Of a stretch of 64,000 nucleotides of DNA, positions 12,511 to 24,635 are shown piece after piece. Numbering within the stretch: position 1 is the stretch's first letter; every line of letters begins with the position of its first letter. Made by a program: the position numbers and the translations under genes. The stretch is taken from assembly GCA_003339415.1 (NCBI GenBank), contig PDHQ01000002.1, forward strand, positions 374,159 to 438,158, in the 5' to 3' direction. This stretch comes from Ophiocordyceps camponoti-saundersi (nom. inval.) (taxonomy: Eukaryota > Ascomycota > Sordariomycetes > Hypocreales > Ophiocordycipitaceae). The notes beneath the pieces are model-generated. The model had not been told where the DNA came from. It ran no database searches and saw only the letters and a program-made list of their open reading frames with translations.

Positions 12511-15500
12511 CCTCTCTCTTTCTCTCTCCCTCTCTCTCTCACTTTGTCTATGATGATGGCTTCTTCTGTCTGTCTGCCTTTGTTTGTTGTTTTTCTCTTC
12601 TTCTTTTCATTTCTTCTCTCCTCTCCCTTCTCCCTTCTCCATCGTCATCTCTCTTTGCTGCGTATGTCTGTATGTTTGTATGTTTTGACTGTCTCGTCTC
12701 TTTTTCTCTTGTCCATCTTGTTTGTCATTGAAGAATCTTGTTCGCACAGATGGGGGGCAGCGGGACCTTGTCCGTGTTGTGCATGTACAAGTATGTGCAT
12801 ACATACTACACACACATATATCTCCAGGAAGTGTGTGGTGTGCACATACATATATAGATAGTACCAAGGTATCTACGGAGTAGGTATATATACATACATA
12901 TTCTCATGAGTTGTGTGTATCACCATGGTCCGATATTTTTGGGTTTCTAAGAGCAGGTATGTATGGATGTATTCCGGGATGGAGCAACAAGAGAAGAGGA
13001 GGAGGAGGAGGAGGAAGAGGAGGAAGAGGAGGAAGAGGAGGAAGAAGAAGGCTGGCGAGGGCCGAGAGAAGTTTCCCTTGTTCTATGGGAGGTAGAGAGG
13101 ACATCCATGCATAAAGTCTGTTATACACGAGATATAAATACACACACATACACACACACACACACACATGACTCCATATATATAGATATGCCGAGTGTAT
13201 GTATGTATGAAAGCACCACACCTAGGTAGGTAGTATAATGGAGAGATGGAGCCGTGCCGAGCTGGTGGATCTCCCTTGGCTTCTTTTTGCCTTTTTTTCT
13301 TCTTCTCTCATCATCTGATCATCATCATCATCATCATCATCATCGTCATCAGCATCATCTCTCACCCATTGCTATTGCATGTACGTATGTATGTACCTAT
13401 ATGTAAGTTCACATATTACGTACCTACATACATAGAGAGGTAGGTATGGATCTGCTGAAGCCTTGTCCGCTCGGCCCGCAGACAAGAAGAGTCATCGTAT
13501 GTTGAATGGGTATGTATGTGTGTACATACTGAGTAGTAGCTAGGCATGAATCACACACGTCTGTTATATTCGTGTATCCTCAGCAAAGCGGCTTTTGCCG
13601 TTCGGCTACTGTGCGGCGGCGATTGGATGCCTGATGCAACAGCTCTTCTCTCTCTCTCTCTCTCTCTCTATCCGTACCTCTCTCAGCTCGCTCTGCAACG
13701 TGCATAACGAGCAAGACCAGACCTGGCCAGCCTGGATCTGTAGTACATACTGTACATTGGTATATATATACATATGCAAGTAGCTTCATGAGAAAAGGAA
13801 ACATTGACACCTAAAAAGAGAATTAAACCTCTCAGCTGTCGCGTGTTTTCACGTCACAGTGAGAGACGGGACGATATGGTGACGCACAACTCTCCTGCCC
13901 TTTGACAACGAATCACTCGTCTCACGACGGTGCTTCGACGCGCCTTGTACTATGTAGGTCTGCATTGCCTGACCCTCAACCTCTTCCCTCTTACAGATCT
14001 ATGTATGTATGTATATTGTATGTACGGACACACATGTTGTACACGTAGTGCCAGCGGAATAGAAAGGGGGGGGAAAGGAGGGGAAGAAGAAGAAGAAGAA
14101 GAGGGGGGAGGGGGGCGGCAAAAACGATGATCCCGATGGACGGCTGATACCGGCCGAGGGGCTATCGTCGCAAGCGGAGCAGTGAGTCCGACCGATTGGA
14201 TCGGCAGCATGTCTTGAGTTCTGAGAGGGGGGGGGGGGCATGTACGCCGTTACCGTTCCCGAGAGGTTGGAAAGTCGAGAAAAGAGGGAGCCCTCGGTCT
14301 CCGTTGATGGAGAAGACGCCCCCCCGGTTCTGCAGTACAACAACAACAACAACAACACCCTCTTATTACAGATACATGGATACTGAGAGACGAGGTTCGA
14401 CAAACAATAAATAGATGCATGCCATGGGGGGGGGACAGAGAGACAGGCAGCAATGACGTCTGGTATACATACATACATAAATATATATGTACAAAGGTCT
14501 GCCGCTTGGCTTGGCAGCCTCTCTCAGTCTCCCCCCCCCCCTGAAAAGACATGTTGCGGAGTGACGTGAGTTTCCTCCTTCTTTGATTTTCTCTGTATGT
14601 ATTCTCTTAAGATGCTGCCTGCTGATGATTAAAGAATTCCAGACATATATGTATGTATGTATGTCTGTATGTCTGTATGTAGGTATGTAACTACAACTGT
14701 CTGTCCGTCTGTCTGTCTGTGCAACGTACATATTGAATCCGCATACACATACAACATGTGTATGCATGTATGTATGTATGTACATATGTCGTGCAACATG
14801 CTCCACTGAACCCGGGGCTACGGCCCTCGAAAGAAGGGCAGCGCAAGAAACCCCAGACCGGATCAGAGCTCTCCCGCGCCCCAGCCCGCCGCATTGGGAA
14901 GCTCCTTGTTCTCTTCGAGAAGAGCAGGAGGGGGAGAATAGGAAGATGCTGCTGCTGCTGCTGTTCCTGCAGGGGAAGATCTCGGTTAGTTTGTTATGTT
15001 GTTCCTTTCTTCTTCATTGTTTTACCAAGCCAAGGAGGTTATCTGTTTCTTTGATTTTCAGTTTCGTTTAGTCTCGGTTTCCTTCGTTTAGATGCCCGTT
15101 GGCCACTACATACATATGTACATACATAGATCTGGACCTCGCATGTGCATGGGTCTGTATGTATGTATGTACGTATGTAATCCGTACATACATATATGCT
15201 GTACAATGTGTGTATGTTGTATGTATGTAGTCTCGGCTGAAGAATATAATGTGCATACATACATACATACATATGTACATACGCACAGCACAGCACAACC
15301 CCCCCCCCCCCCCCGGTGGGCAAAGACGGAACAGCAGACCGGTTAGCACAGGCAGGGGTGTGGGTGGTAATGATCTAGAAAAGGGGGAGAGAGACAGAGA
15401 GGGGGGACTTTTGATCGGACTTTTGGGTTTTTCTTTTTCTCTTCCTTGCCCGTCAACAAAAAAGACGGGGTTCTTCTCCGCGATGACGGGCATGAAACAG

Positions 15501-16185
15501 GGCAACGTCTACATAAGCGAGAGACGACAGGCATGGATGTACCGCCTATTAGAGCATGGATGTACCGTATACATACATACATACATCCCTAGGTATGTAC
15601 GGATACGTCGTATACGGACGGATAGCATGTCCAACTGTATGTAGATGATATAGGCAAGACAAGGTTCCCTAGTCTTGATAGCCCAGCCATCTTTCTCGTA
15701 CGAATTGTCCCCAACTTGCCCGGTATGTATGGGCTTGGAACTTTGGATTTCCAGCTGAAGCGAGCAAAGACGTGATAAAAAAAAAAGTAATCAAATCAAC
15801 AAAGGCAGTCGGCATTCGATTCCGGAGGCTTCGACTATTCCGAACGACTCTTTCGGTATTCCTTTCCGAACCATTCCCCTTTTGCCCGGCTCTTGTCGGC
15901 CTGTCCGGAGTGGTCACGTGTGTGAGGATGTATTCTTTGAGCTGAAAGAAAGTAGCCTACCCTATACCATACCAGCATCTAGCCTCTGTTTATCCGGCCT
16001 CGGCCCTTCGACGACATGCCTCTTTTCCCCTCCTTCAAACAGTCTCCTCTACCATCGCCTTGGCCGTTCCGGATCCGGCGCCGTCTCGTCGATGAATATC
16101 CGTCGTTGACCGGCTCCGGGACCCACTCTCTACGGAACCGACGAAGCACACCCCTTTCCCCCCTCATAAGAAACGGCTTACTGCG
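12426..16185. other. Gene-poor region with simple repeats
   Basis: No supported gene. Contents include the CT tract after the zinc-finger stop, GGA/GAA tracts (about 12985-13050 and 14080-14110), a CAT tract (13318-13344), CAA and CTG triplets (14338-14358, 14949-14963) and many GTAT/ACAT arrays. The last 300 bp (about 15880-16185) are less repetitive, include a CACGTG box at 15915-15920 and probably hold the APC2 promoter. Confidence 0.7.
12449..12506. repeat. (CT)n microsatellite in probable 3' UTR
   Basis: Almost pure TC dinucleotide array starting about 24 bp after the zinc-finger stop codon, so it is probably transcribed as 3' UTR. Confidence 0.9.
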
Positions 16186-18831
16186 ATGCGGGCGCGTAGG
16201 GCAAAGGTCTTTCACTCCGTCTTCCAGCCCGACGCGACGCAGCCGACGCCCCTACCGAGCGGCTATCGACTCTACCCCGACTCCGTCCCCGATAAAGACT
16301 ACGTCGATGATGATGGTGACGATGATGATGATGATGATGACAATGACAATGACAATGATAATGACGACGACTCGCCCGTCAGCCATCAGATCCGCTGGGA
16401 CCGTGCCTGGTGTGCGGTGACGTCGCGCATCCAGCTGCCGACCTCGGTCACTGTCGAGGACTCCTTCGGCACCACCCCGTCAGAGTCGCAGCAGGGCCTG
16501 GACGACTTCTTCGGCGACGCCTTGGCCGTCGTCTTGGATCCGGCTTCTGCCGTCCCTCAAGCCGTCCACACCGGCGACGTCCTGCTCTGGCACTCGCATC
16601 AGGTCCGCCACCATTTTGTCCATCATGTGCTGCCGCTGCTGGCTGCTTGCGCCGCCCAAGAGGATCCGTCAAAGGTGCTGCTCAGCAGCGCTCAGACGCT
16701 TCAGGCAGCCCATCGTCAGTATTCTCACGGCCTTACCCTCCTCGTTCGCGGCATCCACCAGCGTCATGTCAGGGAGGCTGCCGTCGCCAAGTTCAGACGA
16801 GAGCTGCATGCCCTCGTCAGTAGCTCCTGGGCCGCCGGCCTGACTCTTGCTCTTCGTACCGTCCTCGCTCGCCTCCTGTCCGACGTCCTGATGGTGGACG
16901 CGAGCAGGCCCCATCGTGGCGCGGCTGAACAACCCACCAAGGCCCAGGCCGACCGCGCCTCTCGCGCTCACACCGAGCTCTTCTCCCTGCTCGAGTCGCT
17001 GCAGACCATCGGCTTGGCCGGCGACTCGCTCCACGTACTTTTGGCCGAGATCATGGACCGTTGCATGTGCGACTTCATTGACCGCGCCTACGCCGGCGTC
17101 TGGGCGGCGGCCACGTCTTCGGCGCCCGGGTGTATGGAACACCTTTGCGGCTGGATCGATGGCCACTACGGTCGCGTCGCCGCCCAGGTTTTCGGCTGCC
17201 TCGGCGGCTGCGTCTCCCCCGAGGACGTCGAGCGCTGGAGGGAGGTGGCCGTCGGACGGCTGGCCACGCTGCGCATCCGCGAGCTCTTCGACATGGTCCT
17301 CGACTGGCCGCGCAGTCGGGGCGGGCTGGAAGACCTACGATCCGCGGTGACGACGCCGCGCCGTCGTCTGCAGCTCACCGACGCCTTCTCCGCCGCGCTT
17401 CAGAAGCGGCTGCTTCATCCGGGCCGGTCGACGCTGGCCATCCTACAGACCTACATCGCCATGATCCGCACCTTTCACGCCCTAGACGCCTCCAAGGTCT
17501 TGCTGGACAGGGTCGCCCACGCGCTGCAGCTTTACCTGTGCCAGCGAGACGACGCCATCCGCATCGTCGTCACCGGCCTCCTCGCCAACCCCAAGGCGGC
17601 GAGCGCCGACGACGAAGAGGGCAGAAACAGGCTCGTCGAGCTGGCGGCCTTGCTCAACGACGCCTCCACTTCGCAGCAGCATAGGGGCCGCAGCGAGGAC
17701 GACGACTTGGACTGGAACGACATGTCATGGGTTCCCGACCCTGTGGACGCCGGCGTCAACTACAAGCGGCCCAAGAGCGAGGACGTCATCGGCACCCTCA
17801 TCGGCGCCCTAGGGTCTCACGACATTTTCATCAAGGAGTTTCAGCTGATCGTCGCCGAGCGGCTCCTGTCGACCCAGAGCGACTTCCATCAGGAGGTCAA
17901 GGTGCTGGGCCTGCTTAAGAAAAGGTTCGGCGAGGTGGCGCTGCAGAATTGCGACGTCATGATCAAGGACATTTACGATTCGAGGCGCGTCGACGCCACG
18001 CTCTGCAAAAACCTGCGGCCATACCCTGGCGTGCCGGCATACCATTCCAAGATACTGTCTCGTCTCTTCTGGCCCAGCCTCCGCAAGGAAGGCTTCCGGG
18101 TCCCGGCCACCGTGGCGGCGGCCCAGAGCAGGTACGAGGCCGGGTTCGAGCAGCTCAAGACGGCGCGGAAACTTGGCTGGCTGGATCACCTGGGCTCGGC
18201 TACGGTGAGGCTCGAGCTGCAGGACCGGTCGGTGGACCTGGAATGCACCACGTACGAGGCAGCCGTCATCTACGCATTTAACGACGATGGCGGCGGCGGC
18301 GGCGTCACCCCGCGAAGACGTACTTTCAACGAGCTGTGGCAGGAACTCGCGATGGACGAGGACCTGCTGGCGCTCGCTCTGAGCTTCTGGCTGTCGAAGC
18401 GCGTGCTGCGCAACGTTGGTAACCAGACGTACGAGGTACTCGAGCAGTTGGGCAGCGAGGCGAACACGACAACTAGGGGGGTAGCGGCAGCGGCGGGAAC
18501 GACGTTGCGGAGTGGACAAGGCGGCGGCGGCGGCGGCGGCGCGGAGGAGGAAAAGGACGATGAGGAGGAGGTGTCGCTGCGGAAGCCGAACAGGCTCGTG
18601 GACGAAGCCAAGGAAAAGGAACGGCGCGGCGTATACTGGCAGTTTATCGTCGGCATGCTGACGAATTCGAGCCCGGCCATGCCGCTGGGTCAGATCTCGA
18701 TGATGATGAAGATGCTCATCTCCGATGGCTGTCCCTGGAGCAACGAGGAGCTTCAAGACTTTCTCGGCGAGAGGGTCGTTGCTGGTGAGCTCGAGCTGGT
18801 GGGTGGTAAGTATAGGCTGCCGAAGAAATGA
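16186..18831 (+). CDS. APC2: Anaphase-promoting complex subunit 2 (cullin subunit)
   Basis: Single exon, 881 residues. APC2 is the cullin-like scaffold of the APC/C ubiquitin ligase; its C-terminal half holds the RING subunit Apc11 and helps place the E2 on cyclins and securin. The start is the only ATG after an in-frame TGA at 16093. Residues ~1-35 (KVFHSVFQPDATQPTPLPSG) look conserved. The cullin-homology part spans about residues 500-750, with DDDLDWNDMSWVPDPVDAG and the cullin-type segment IGTLIGALGSHDIFIKEFQ. The C-terminal winged helix is residues ~814-881 (VYWQFIVGMLTNSSPAMPLG, ending KYRLPKK). Two insertions come from simple DNA repeats: an Asp/Asn tract at residues ~39-62 and a Gly/Glu stretch at ~780-800. 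Identification is firm. Confidence 0.93.
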   Translation: MRARRAKVFHSVFQPDATQPTPLPSGYRLYPDSVPDKDYVDDDGDDDDDDDDNDNDNDNDDDSPVSHQIRWDRAWCAVTSRIQLPTSVTVEDSFGTTPSESQQGLDDFFGDALAVVLDPASAVPQAVHTGDVLLWHSHQVRHHFVHHVLPLLAACAAQEDPSKVLLSSAQTLQAAHRQYSHGLTLLVRGIHQRHVREAAVAKFRRELHALVSSSWAAGLTLALRTVLARLLSDVLMVDASRPHRGAAEQPTKAQADRASRAHTELFSLLESLQTIGLAGDSLHVLLAEIMDRCMCDFIDRAYAGVWAAATSSAPGCMEHLCGWIDGHYGRVAAQVFGCLGGCVSPEDVERWREVAVGRLATLRIRELFDMVLDWPRSRGGLEDLRSAVTTPRRRLQLTDAFSAALQKRLLHPGRSTLAILQTYIAMIRTFHALDASKVLLDRVAHALQLYLCQRDDAIRIVVTGLLANPKAASADDEEGRNRLVELAALLNDASTSQQHRGRSEDDDLDWNDMSWVPDPVDAGVNYKRPKSEDVIGTLIGALGSHDIFIKEFQLIVAERLLSTQSDFHQEVKVLGLLKKRFGEVALQNCDVMIKDIYDSRRVDATLCKNLRPYPGVPAYHSKILSRLFWPSLRKEGFRVPATVAAAQSRYEAGFEQLKTARKLGWLDHLGSATVRLELQDRSVDLECTTYEAAVIYAFNDDGGGGGVTPRRRTFNELWQELAMDEDLLALALSFWLSKRVLRNVGNQTYEVLEQLGSEANTTTRGVAAAAGTTLRSGQGGGGGGGAEEEKDDEEEVSLRKPNRLVDEAKEKERRGVYWQFIVGMLTNSSPAMPLGQISMMMKMLISDGCPWSNEELQDFLGERVVAGELELVGGKYRLPKK

Positions 18832-21570
18832 AGGGGAAAGCGAGAAGAGGAGAGATGAGGGGAAAAGAAGTGGAAGACAAGAAAGATTGGCGAATGTGAA
18901 GGTGAGGGTGTCAAGATCCAACATTGATTTGCACGCGGCATCTCTCTGTTTCATACCGCCCCCCTTCGGTGGAGAGACGGATTTCGTCACATGGAAACTT
19001 GATTCAGCCTCCTCTCATCTTTTTTTTTTCCCCCGGGGAATGAAAAAGAGAAGGCAGGGAAAAGGTTGGGGAGAAGTATGTATGTATGTATGCGGTCTCT
19101 CATGTGGTGGTGGTGACGGGGGCGGGATGCGTGCCCCGAGACATGGAGTTGGGTGGCGCGCTTTTTTCCCTCCTCTTAGTCCCCTTTTTTATCGGCGGGC
19201 GTTCGTGACGGGGCATACATATGTATAGATGGTGATGGAGAGACGGATGGAGAGCGGAGTTGCAGGCTGAAAGAAGATGTATGTCTCTGTCTTGCTTGGC
19301 TTTGTCACATCTGATGGGGGGGAAGTGAAGTGAAGTGAGGAGAGGAGAAGAGATAGGTTGAAGGCGGACGGCAGAGAATAGGAATGAGAAACAGGCATCT
19401 ATAGCTGTATCCGGGCGTATTGCGGACGTACATACGTGTGTGTCTAACTGGCCATGCATTCGTCCGTACATGGAGATGGACGCCTACCCGCCTACGTATG
19501 TAGGTATGTTCATATGTAGGTAGGTTGGTGGGTAGTAGATAGATGAACTGGAGATGGGGGGGGGGAGGGGGAGAAAGAGAGAAAAGGATTCTCGAATTGA
19601 ATTGAATAGAAGAAATGCTCGCCAATCAGACGATACAGCATGTACATATGTACATATGTATAGACGGAGTAGGTATGTGAGAGGCTAGATCGGGGGGAAA
19701 GGCGAATCGGAAGAGGGCTGGGGGTGGTGGTGACTGGTGACTGGTGACAGACTCACAGTGGGCAGACGGATATAGTCATATCACCATACTTTAGCAGGCA
19801 GTAGTATCATAGTATCCGTAAGTATGTTCCAAAGGGGGGAAGAGATGGGTTGGGAATTCGTCTGTGCATATCCGTACGCACATGCCTACGGCCTACCTAG
19901 TACCTACTATAGGCATGTGTGTAGGTATGCATGCATGCAGACAGACACAGAGGGGTGCGGCCGGGGATAGCCTATATAGCCTAGGTACGTAGGTAGGTAG
20001 AGGTAGGCGGATGAGAGACGTACGTGATACAATGTATAATAATATTCTCTCCTCCCTCTTTCCTCATCCGTTGCTTGCCTGCTCTATTACCGTAAGTGCG
20101 CACCCTCGAGGGTCTAGGTATGCACGTATGTACTATGTATGTGCATATGTACAGAGGTAGGTAGGGGATATCATTGTTTGCTTGCTTCCCTTTGACCGGG
20201 AGCGGCCGAGTTTTCTCTATTTGCCTTTTCTCGGTTGGGGGAAAGCAGAGATGGATGAAGAATAAGAAACGAGATAAAAAAAAAGATGAAACAACAGGAA
20301 AAGGAAAGTATGGAAAATGAGGAGTAAGAAGGAACGCAGGTCGGGCGGGCGGGCGCTGAATCGGTAGACTAATAAGCGCCCCGTGCGGGCCGGAAGAGGG
20401 GACGAGGAGGAGGAGGAGGAGGAGGAGGAGGAAGAGGAGGAAGAGGGGTTGGGCTGGGCTGGGCTGGGTTGGTTGGGCTATACTCCGTACTCCGTACTCC
20501 GTAGATGGATGGAGATGAGGAGAAACCAGGATAGGGAGAGGGATAAAGTGAGAATGGTCGTTTTCCTTTGAGAGGAGAGAGACTGTCATGTCTTTTCTCT
20601 TGCGTGGGAGAGAAAGGGCAGAATGATGTGAGGAGAGTAAGAAGAGCACTCATACCTTGACTATATGTATGTATGTATGTGCACTTACGGACGGCAACAC
20701 GCGTATCCGTACATACATACATATAACCGTGCCTACTACCTGTAGTTCTTTACCAAGGTGAGTGTATGTATGTGCACTCGGTAAGTTGGAATGTAAACGG
20801 TTGAGGCTACAGACATACATACTACATACACATCAGGAAGAGAGGGAGTCTCGGGATAGGTCTGCTGATTCTGACCAGGGGATACAAGAGGAGGCAGGTC
20901 TTTGTCAAGTAGGTATGATCTTGTACGTACGGAGCAGGTGGGTGGTGGGAAAAAAAGGGCCTCGTGATGGCGGCGGGTTTTATAATACGAGGTTGGAGAT
21001 GTGCGTGTATGACTACCTATGACTGTATGTATGTATGTATGCATTTACGGAGGTCGAGAGTGAATGAGTGAATGAGTGAGTGACTGAGAGGGAAAAGAAA
21101 AAAAAGAAAAAAAGAGTCTCACCAGTTTTGGGTTCCCCCCCCCTTCCCTCTCACCTGGTTGGATGCCTACCTACCTGATAGACAGATGGTCCGGCATTTG
21201 AAGCAGCACCAGCACCAGCACCAGCACCAGTCCCAGCACCCAAGCACCAGGACTTGGCACTCCTTGTGACAGCGAACCTTGCAGTGCTGGAACAGCAGCA
21301 GCCCTCGCCGTATCGATCTGCCTACCTACCTACATACACAGGTAGATAAGGGAGATGGGGGAGGGTAGGTAGGTAGTGCTCACCTGTCAGAGCTATATAT
21401 GTAAGCGTGCCCGGGAAAGTGTTTCTCATCGTTGCTTTGGTCATGCCCCCTCTTTCTCCCCCTCAGTCGTCGTCGTCGTCGTCGTCTCCCCCGTCTTCGA
21501 TGCGATTGGAAGCGTGTAATAGAGAATAAGAGGGGGAGAGGGGCGCGTAGGGTGAGAGGGTGAAGGAAAA

Positions 21571-21609
<39 letters not shown>

Positions 21610-21618
21610 GAAGAAAAA

Positions 21619-21673
<55 letters not shown>

Positions 21674-23675
21674 AGATGTATGTACGGTTATGGACATATG
21701 TATGCTCGTAGTGAGAGTATACTATTAGTATATAAGCATATGTATATACCGAGGTATAGAGTAAATGCATCGGATTTGAAGCCTGTTTCCAAATCAGTTA
21801 AATAAACATGTTTCCTATTCGTTTATACATGAATGCTACCAGATAGTACGAACACGAATACTCTGGTCCCTGTTGTAAATCTTTATACACAGGTATTTTC
21901 TTTTACGAATATGTTTTGTTTCTTTGCTTAACCTTTGTTTCCATGTACATGCATACATACATACCTACATACATAGGTATGCAGATACACGTGCAGGTGA
22001 ATGCGTGCTTGCTTCGATGACATCCATGCTTCTGTATGTGCATATCATGCTTAAATGAGGTATACATACATACATATCCGTACAAGCTACGGAGTACGAA
22101 ACACCGGTAAGGGATATTCGTACCGTACAGTCGAGTCTTTTTTTACTTCTTTTATTCCCGTTCTTTCGGTCTTGCTGCTGCTGCTGCTGCTTGTGCTGCT
22201 GCGTAAGTATGAATTAGACTGGTGATGCTGCTGTCAGTACTAGGTATGTGCCTACCTGGATAGCTAGCTATGGTGGTGGTGGTGGTGGTGGTAGTAGTGA
22301 TGGTTCCCGTGGAGAAGGAAAATGAAAAGGAAAATTCGCAAAGAGAGGATGAAAGAAAGAAAGAAAGAAAGAAAATAAAAGAAACAAAGAAAAAAATTCC
22401 CAAAAAAATCATATAAAAAAATCCCTCGTTTGGTTGCGTCCATTTGGCACGCTCGTCGTTGGCGGCGCTGGCTGGGCCTGCAATTAGCCTGGCTCCCGGT
22501 GCGGAACCTGTGCTTCTCTGGCACCCTCTGACCACCACCATGTTGGGTCACTCCTCTCACTCCTCCCACTCCTCCTCCTCCTCACTCCTCACTCCTCACT
22601 CCTCAACTCCTCACTTCTCCTCCTCTTCCTCTTCCCACCACCTTCTCCTCTTCCTCCTCCTCAACCATCCCATCTCTCCGTCTTCCATCCCTTATCCCTC
22701 TTCTCTCCATTCTTCTGCAATTGCCTCCTCTTTCGTCTCCCATTCGATCCATCCCATCGATCCCCTCTCTCGTCACCTATCGACATCAGCCCCCGAAATC
22801 TCCCACAAGTCGTCCGACGCTGCCCCGTGCAACCAACCTCCCTTTGTTCCGCGCCGTCCCCGGATTCCTACCGTTCGAAACCGCCCACTTTGTCAGGCCA
22901 CCGATATCTCAAGCTCGTCGTGCTCGCGCCTACATACATACATACATACATACATACTTTGTCGCCCGCCCCTCTACCCCTCCTCCCCTCCCCGGCCCGA
23001 ACGGCGCTCCCCGGACTTAATCTCCGTCTCCGCTCCGGGCGGCCTATGGCAAGGCGCCCGAGTTGAGACTGGAGAGAGAAGGGGCAGCTGGATATGCCTG
23101 AATAGACTGTGAGTGAGTGACTGAACGAGCGAGAAAGACCCTCCACGGAACATGTCCAGGCCTTCCCGCGTCCCCATGCTCACGGTAGTTTCATGATAGA
23201 GCCCCGCCTCCTCTTCCTCGTCGTCCGCCTACCTCCTCCCCTCCCCCTCTCTCCCCCTGCCTCTCCTGTCCTCTTCTCCTTTCCCCCTTTTCCCACCACC
23301 TTCACCTTCTCCTCCTCCTTCTCTTGGTCGACCTGCTTTCGTCCTCGTTGGCTATTCCACCCCCGTGTGAGCCGCGCGTTGAGCATCATTAGCAGCCCTC
23401 TCAAGGCCCCTCTGACGAAAGCGCGCTCCGATCTCGGCCGCCAAATCGTTCGTCTCCCGCCAGTCTAGCGTCTCGCTTCCATGACGACTTCAACGGCCGG
23501 AATCCGCCTCTCGACTACGCGCGCGCTCGGATCAGGACGAGGTGGGCGGAAGCTATACGACACGCGAGTCAACAAGATACTGTAGCGAGGCAGGGGGGAA
23601 AAAGAGAGACGTCGGTTCGTCATTGGTCACCCCTCGCATCATCGGCTTTGGGAGGGACGACGGCCTGACTCGGCC
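18832..23675. other. Gene-poor region with simple repeats; RING gene promoter at right end
   Basis: No supported gene. It contains ACAT/GTAT arrays, GGA repeats (about 20405-20445), AGCACC repeats (21203-21240), two giant poly-G runs, CTG repeats (22174-22202), GGT repeats (22270-22295) and a long pyrimidine-rich zone (about 22540-23330) with CTCC units. The pyrimidine zone ends 350 bp before the RING start codon and probably belongs to its promoter or 5' UTR. A 222-codon frame at 22444-23112 is low complexity and is not called. Confidence 0.7.
21571..21672. repeat. Two very long poly-G tracts
   Basis: A run of about 38 G (21571-21608), a short A-rich spacer (AGAAGAAAAA), then a run of about 54 G (21619-21672). 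Such runs are rare, hard to sequence and could form G-quadruplex structures. Confidence 0.9.
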
Positions 23676-24216
23676 ATGGATCCGTTCGACTGCCTCCCGC
23701 AGGACGCTGTTCCGGGCCTGACCGACAACCCCCCTTGGGCCGCAAATAACCCGCCGGCGCCTCCGTGGACGCCTTCGTCGGCCGCCTCCCCTCTTTACCT
23801 TCGGCCGGCGCAGTCTTCTCCCTTTGGCTTGCAGGCCGCGCTGCCGCATCCCGACCGCAGCCTCCGCGGAAGTCAGCCGGCCACGACGCAGACGATCAGC
23901 CTCCAAACACCCTCGGCATCCGCCCTGCACTCGATGAGCCAAGCCGGCCTCGTGCTGCAAGCAACCAGTGTGCCGACCGGAAGCTTGGGCGCTCTGCCCC
24001 CTCAGGGTTCACTGCCCAACCGGGCCGTCGCTGCGCCGCCTTTTCCCTCGTCTGACCGGCTGCCAAACGGCCCCTACATCCCCTACGGCCAGTTGCCGAC
24101 CAACCCTCCGCACCAGCCCTACAACCTGGCGGCGTACCCGAGACGTTCTGGTTCTCTGCCCTTTGCCCCTCGCCTCTTCCAGCCACTGTCGACTACCGGT
24201 AAGCTCCGTTTGTTTG

Positions 24217-24258
<42 letters not shown>

Positions 24259-24581
24259 CCTGCACACCATCGTCACCCATCATCATCATCATCATCATCC
24301 TCCTCACCATCACCTTCATCATCATCTTCGTTCCTTTTCTCGTCCCTTCTTACCTCTTTTTTCTTTTTTTTTTCTATCGGCCTCTCGCAATCTGCAAAAG
24401 CCCACGCTTCTACCCTTTTGACCTCTGCACATGCCCCTCCCCAACACCGCCTTTGCGTGTGACTCNNNNNNNNNNAAGGAACATAGAAAATGGAGAGGAA
24501 AAAAGGGGCGAGACTGCCACCTCGGCGCATCACATGCTGAATTAATCTTCCCCCCCCCCCCCCCCCCCCCCCCCCCCAAAG

Positions 24582-24635
<54 letters not shown>

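Noticed and set aside
17809..18990. 393-codon minus-strand frame opposite APC2
   Set aside because: It mirrors the APC2 coding frame in GC-rich sequence; the APC2 family match explains the region.
19981..20649. 222-codon minus-strand frame with a poly-Leu stretch
   Set aside because: The Leu run comes from a GGA microsatellite and the end is ACAT repeat; no conserved content.
22444..23112. 222-codon plus-strand frame upstream of the RING gene
   Set aside because: Ser/His/Pro/Leu low complexity from CTCC repeats and an ACAT array; no folded segment.
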